Assembly: GCA_039188505.1 (NCBI GenBank)
Contig: JBCCZC010000073.1
Span: 1-17,020 of the forward strand
Direction: 5' to 3'
Length of the DNA: 17,020 bases
Source of the DNA: JBCCZC01 sp039188505
GTDB taxonomy: Bacteria > Pseudomonadota > Gammaproteobacteria > Xanthomonadales > SZUA-38
The notes beneath the pieces were generated by a model. It did no database searches. It saw only the letters and a program-made list of their open reading frames with translations, and was not told the DNA's origin. A program made the position numbers and the translations under genes. Positions 15,513 through 17,020 of this stretch are shown piece by piece (position 1 is the stretch's first letter; each line of letters starts with the position of its first letter).

Positions 15513-16191
15513 GGCGCTGCTCGTCCACGCCGATCGGGACGGCCTGGCAGCTGCGCTCGCAGCGCAGCTCGGCGACGCGATCGAAGCCGCCGTCGGGCGC
15601 AGCGGCGCGGCGACGCTCGTCGTCGCCGGCGGCAGCACGCCGGCCCCGGCCTACCGGGCCCTGGATGCGTCATCGCTCGCGTTCGCCAGGGTCACCATGC
15701 TCCCCTCGGACGAGCGCTGGGTCCCCGTCGACCATGAGCTGAGCAACGATGCGATGCTCCGGAGCTGCTTCCCGAGCGCGCTGGCAGCGGGCCTGACCGT
15801 GGTGCCGCTGTCGAGTGCACCAACGCCCATCGAGGATGCCCTGCGCGACGTGGATACGGCGGTCGGAGCGCTGCCGAGCCCCTTCGACGTCGTGCTCCTC
15901 GGCATGGGCGACGACGGCCACACGGCGTCCCTGTTCCCCGATGACCCGGCAATCGCCGAGAACGAGGCCAGCGAGGCCCTGGCGGCCATCGCCCGCCCGC
16001 CGAGCCAGCCGACGGCACGCGTGACGCTCACGCCCCGCGCGCTCCTCAAGGCGCGTGAGCTGGTGCTGGCCATCTCCGGTGCCGAGAAGCGGCGCGTTAT
16101 CGAAGAAGCGCTGCAACAACCCGACCTTCACCCCATCGGCCGGCTGCTTGCCCGCAGCGAGGTCCCGACAACGATCCACTGGTGCCCATGA
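15505..16191 (+). CDS. pgl: 6-phosphogluconolactonase (DevB/SOL type)
   Basis: Hydrolyses 6-phosphoglucono-1,5-lactone to 6-phosphogluconate in the cytoplasm. From ATG 15505 it has 228 residues, a normal length; a GTG at 15496 is a weaker alternative. NagB/DevB-fold motifs seen are 'TLVVAGGSTPAPAYRAL' (37-53), 'DERWVPVDHELSND' (69-82) and 'FDVVLLGMGDDGHTASLFP' (127-145), the last carrying the usual catalytic-site His of the lactonase group. The ATG lies inside the last codons of zwf (8-base overlap) and its own stop overlaps the edd start (ATGA), so the three genes are translationally coupled. The stop in zwf may reduce its expression by polarity. Confidence 0.94.
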   Translation: MSEALLVHADRDGLAAALAAQLGDAIEAAVGRSGAATLVVAGGSTPAPAYRALDASSLAFARVTMLPSDERWVPVDHELSNDAMLRSCFPSALAAGLTVVPLSSAPTPIEDALRDVDTAVGALPSPFDVVLLGMGDDGHTASLFPDDPAIAENEASEALAAIARPPSQPTARVTLTPRALLKARELVLAISGAEKRRVIEEALQQPDLHPIGRLLARSEVPTTIHWCP

Positions 16192-17020
16192 CACACGCGA
16201 CGCTCAAGGCGGTCACGAACCGCATCATCGAACGCAGCCGCGAACCCCGCGCGGACTATCTGGAACGCATGCGCGCCGCCCGCGATCGCGATCGCCATCG
16301 CACGCGACTCTCGTGCGGCAATCTCGCGCACGGCTTCGCTGCCGAGGCCGCGGAACAGAAGGCCGCCCTGGCGACCAACCGGCGCCCGAACATCGGTATC
16401 GTCTCGGCCTACAACGACATGCTGTCGGCCCACCAGCCGCTGGCCGATTACCCGGAGATCATCAAGCAGGCCGCCTGGGTCGCCGGCGGCGTGTGCCAGT
16501 TTGCCGGCGGTGTTCCCGCGATGTGCGACGGCGTGACCCAGGGTCAGACCGGCATGGAGCTGTCGCTGTTCAGCCGCGACGTGATCGCCATGAGCACGGC
16601 AGTCTCGCTATCGCACGCGATGTTCGATGCGGTCCTGTGCCTCGGCGTCTGCGAAAAGATCGTCCCCGGCATGCTCATCGGCGCCCTGTCCTTTGGCCAC
16701 CTGCCGTGCGTGATGGTCCCCGCGGGGCCGATGACCTCGGGCCTGCCGAACTCGGAGAAGGCGCGCATTCGCCAGCTCTTCGCCACGGGCAAGATCGGAC
16801 GCGACGAGCTCCTTGAGGCCGAGTCGAAGTCCTACCACTCGCCCGGGACCTGCACGTTCTACGGCACGGCGAACACCAACCAGCTCCTCATGGAGTTCAT
16901 GGGCCTGCATCTCCCCGGAACGAGCTTCGTCAATCCCGGCACGCCCCTGCGGAACGCCCTGACGGCGGGCGCGGCCACCCGCGCCGTGGCGCTGGCGAAG
17001 GGCGGTCCCACCCTGGCCGA
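16188..17020 (+). CDS. edd: Phosphogluconate dehydratase (3' end outside window)
   Basis: Dehydrates 6-phosphogluconate to 2-keto-3-deoxy-6-phosphogluconate, the signature Entner-Doudoroff step; an IlvD/Edd-family iron-sulfur enzyme. The frame opens at ATG 16188, overlapping the pgl TGA by four bases, and is open to the right edge (277 codons of the roughly 600 expected). Motifs are 'SCGNLAHGF' (42-50), 'GIVSAYNDMLSAHQPL' (70-85), 'GGVPAMCDGVTQGQTGMELS' (107-126), 'CLGVCEKIVPGMLIGAL' (151-167) and 'SPGTCTFYGTANTNQLLMEF' (218-237). The Cys at 155 and 222 stand where the 4Fe-4S cluster ligands are expected. 'CEKIVPG' and 'GTCTFYGTANT' favour Edd over dihydroxyacid dehydratase, and the operon position agrees. 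An eda (aldolase) gene would be expected beyond the edge. Confidence 0.95.
   Translation, partial: MTHATLKAVTNRIIERSREPRADYLERMRAARDRDRHRTRLSCGNLAHGFAAEAAEQKAALATNRRPNIGIVSAYNDMLSAHQPLADYPEIIKQAAWVAGGVCQFAGGVPAMCDGVTQGQTGMELSLFSRDVIAMSTAVSLSHAMFDAVLCLGVCEKIVPGMLIGALSFGHLPCVMVPAGPMTSGLPNSEKARIRQLFATGKIGRDELLEAESKSYHSPGTCTFYGTANTNQLLMEFMGLHLPGTSFVNPGTPLRNALTAGAATRAVALAKGGPTLA

Overview
The window looks like part of the chromosome of a GC-rich gammaproteobacterium. The evidence is high G+C throughout, a HexR/RpiR regulator divergent from a zwf-pgl-edd cluster with HexR-type boxes between them, and Xanthomonas/Wenzhouxiangella/Halomonas-like carbohydrate genes. Taxonomy is inferred from gene content only.

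Layout. (1) 1-5496, minus strand: two genes for exported proteins, 19 bases apart. The first transcribed is a 410-residue protein with a signal peptide, a tail-fibre/adhesin-like 'VGIG' segment and a C-terminal coiled coil. The second is a giant secreted protein (at least 1,414 residues, running off the left edge) made of ten tandem DUF11-like domains, each with a Cys pair, followed by a cadherin-like domain. (2) 5578-7100: class I fructose-1,6-bisphosphatase (minus), divergent from a small VOC/glyoxalase-fold protein (plus). (3) 7122-9986, minus: glucokinase, preceded by a GH13 alpha-glucosidase. Between them lies a candidate 59-codon reading frame that overlaps the GTG start of glk. (4) 9987-10325: divergent regulatory region with two LacI-type palindromes. 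(5) 10326-13037: a LacI-family regulator (plus) convergent with an MFS sugar transporter of the SLC45/MalA-like type (minus). A third copy of the same palindrome lies just upstream of the transporter. (6) 13140-17020: hexR (minus), divergent from the Entner-Doudoroff operon zwf-pgl-edd (plus; edd cut by the right edge), with two HexR-like boxes exactly 63 bp apart.

How the genes fit together. The transporter imports an alpha-glucoside (maltose-type), alpha-glucosidase releases glucose, glucokinase makes glucose-6-phosphate, and Zwf, Pgl and Edd feed the Entner-Doudoroff route. Fbp allows hexose phosphate to be regenerated. The LacI protein appears to control uptake and hydrolysis through a shared operator, and HexR controls the Entner-Doudoroff genes.

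The most striking anomaly is in zwf. The reading frame is complete and conserved over 485 codons but is interrupted at codon 116 by a TAA where the family has a Tyr, so as written no full-length glucose-6-phosphate dehydrogenase can be made. It is either a recent nonsense mutation or a base-call error. The most unusual proteins are the exported pair at the left edge. I see no CRISPR array, tRNA, rRNA, insertion sequence or phage module.
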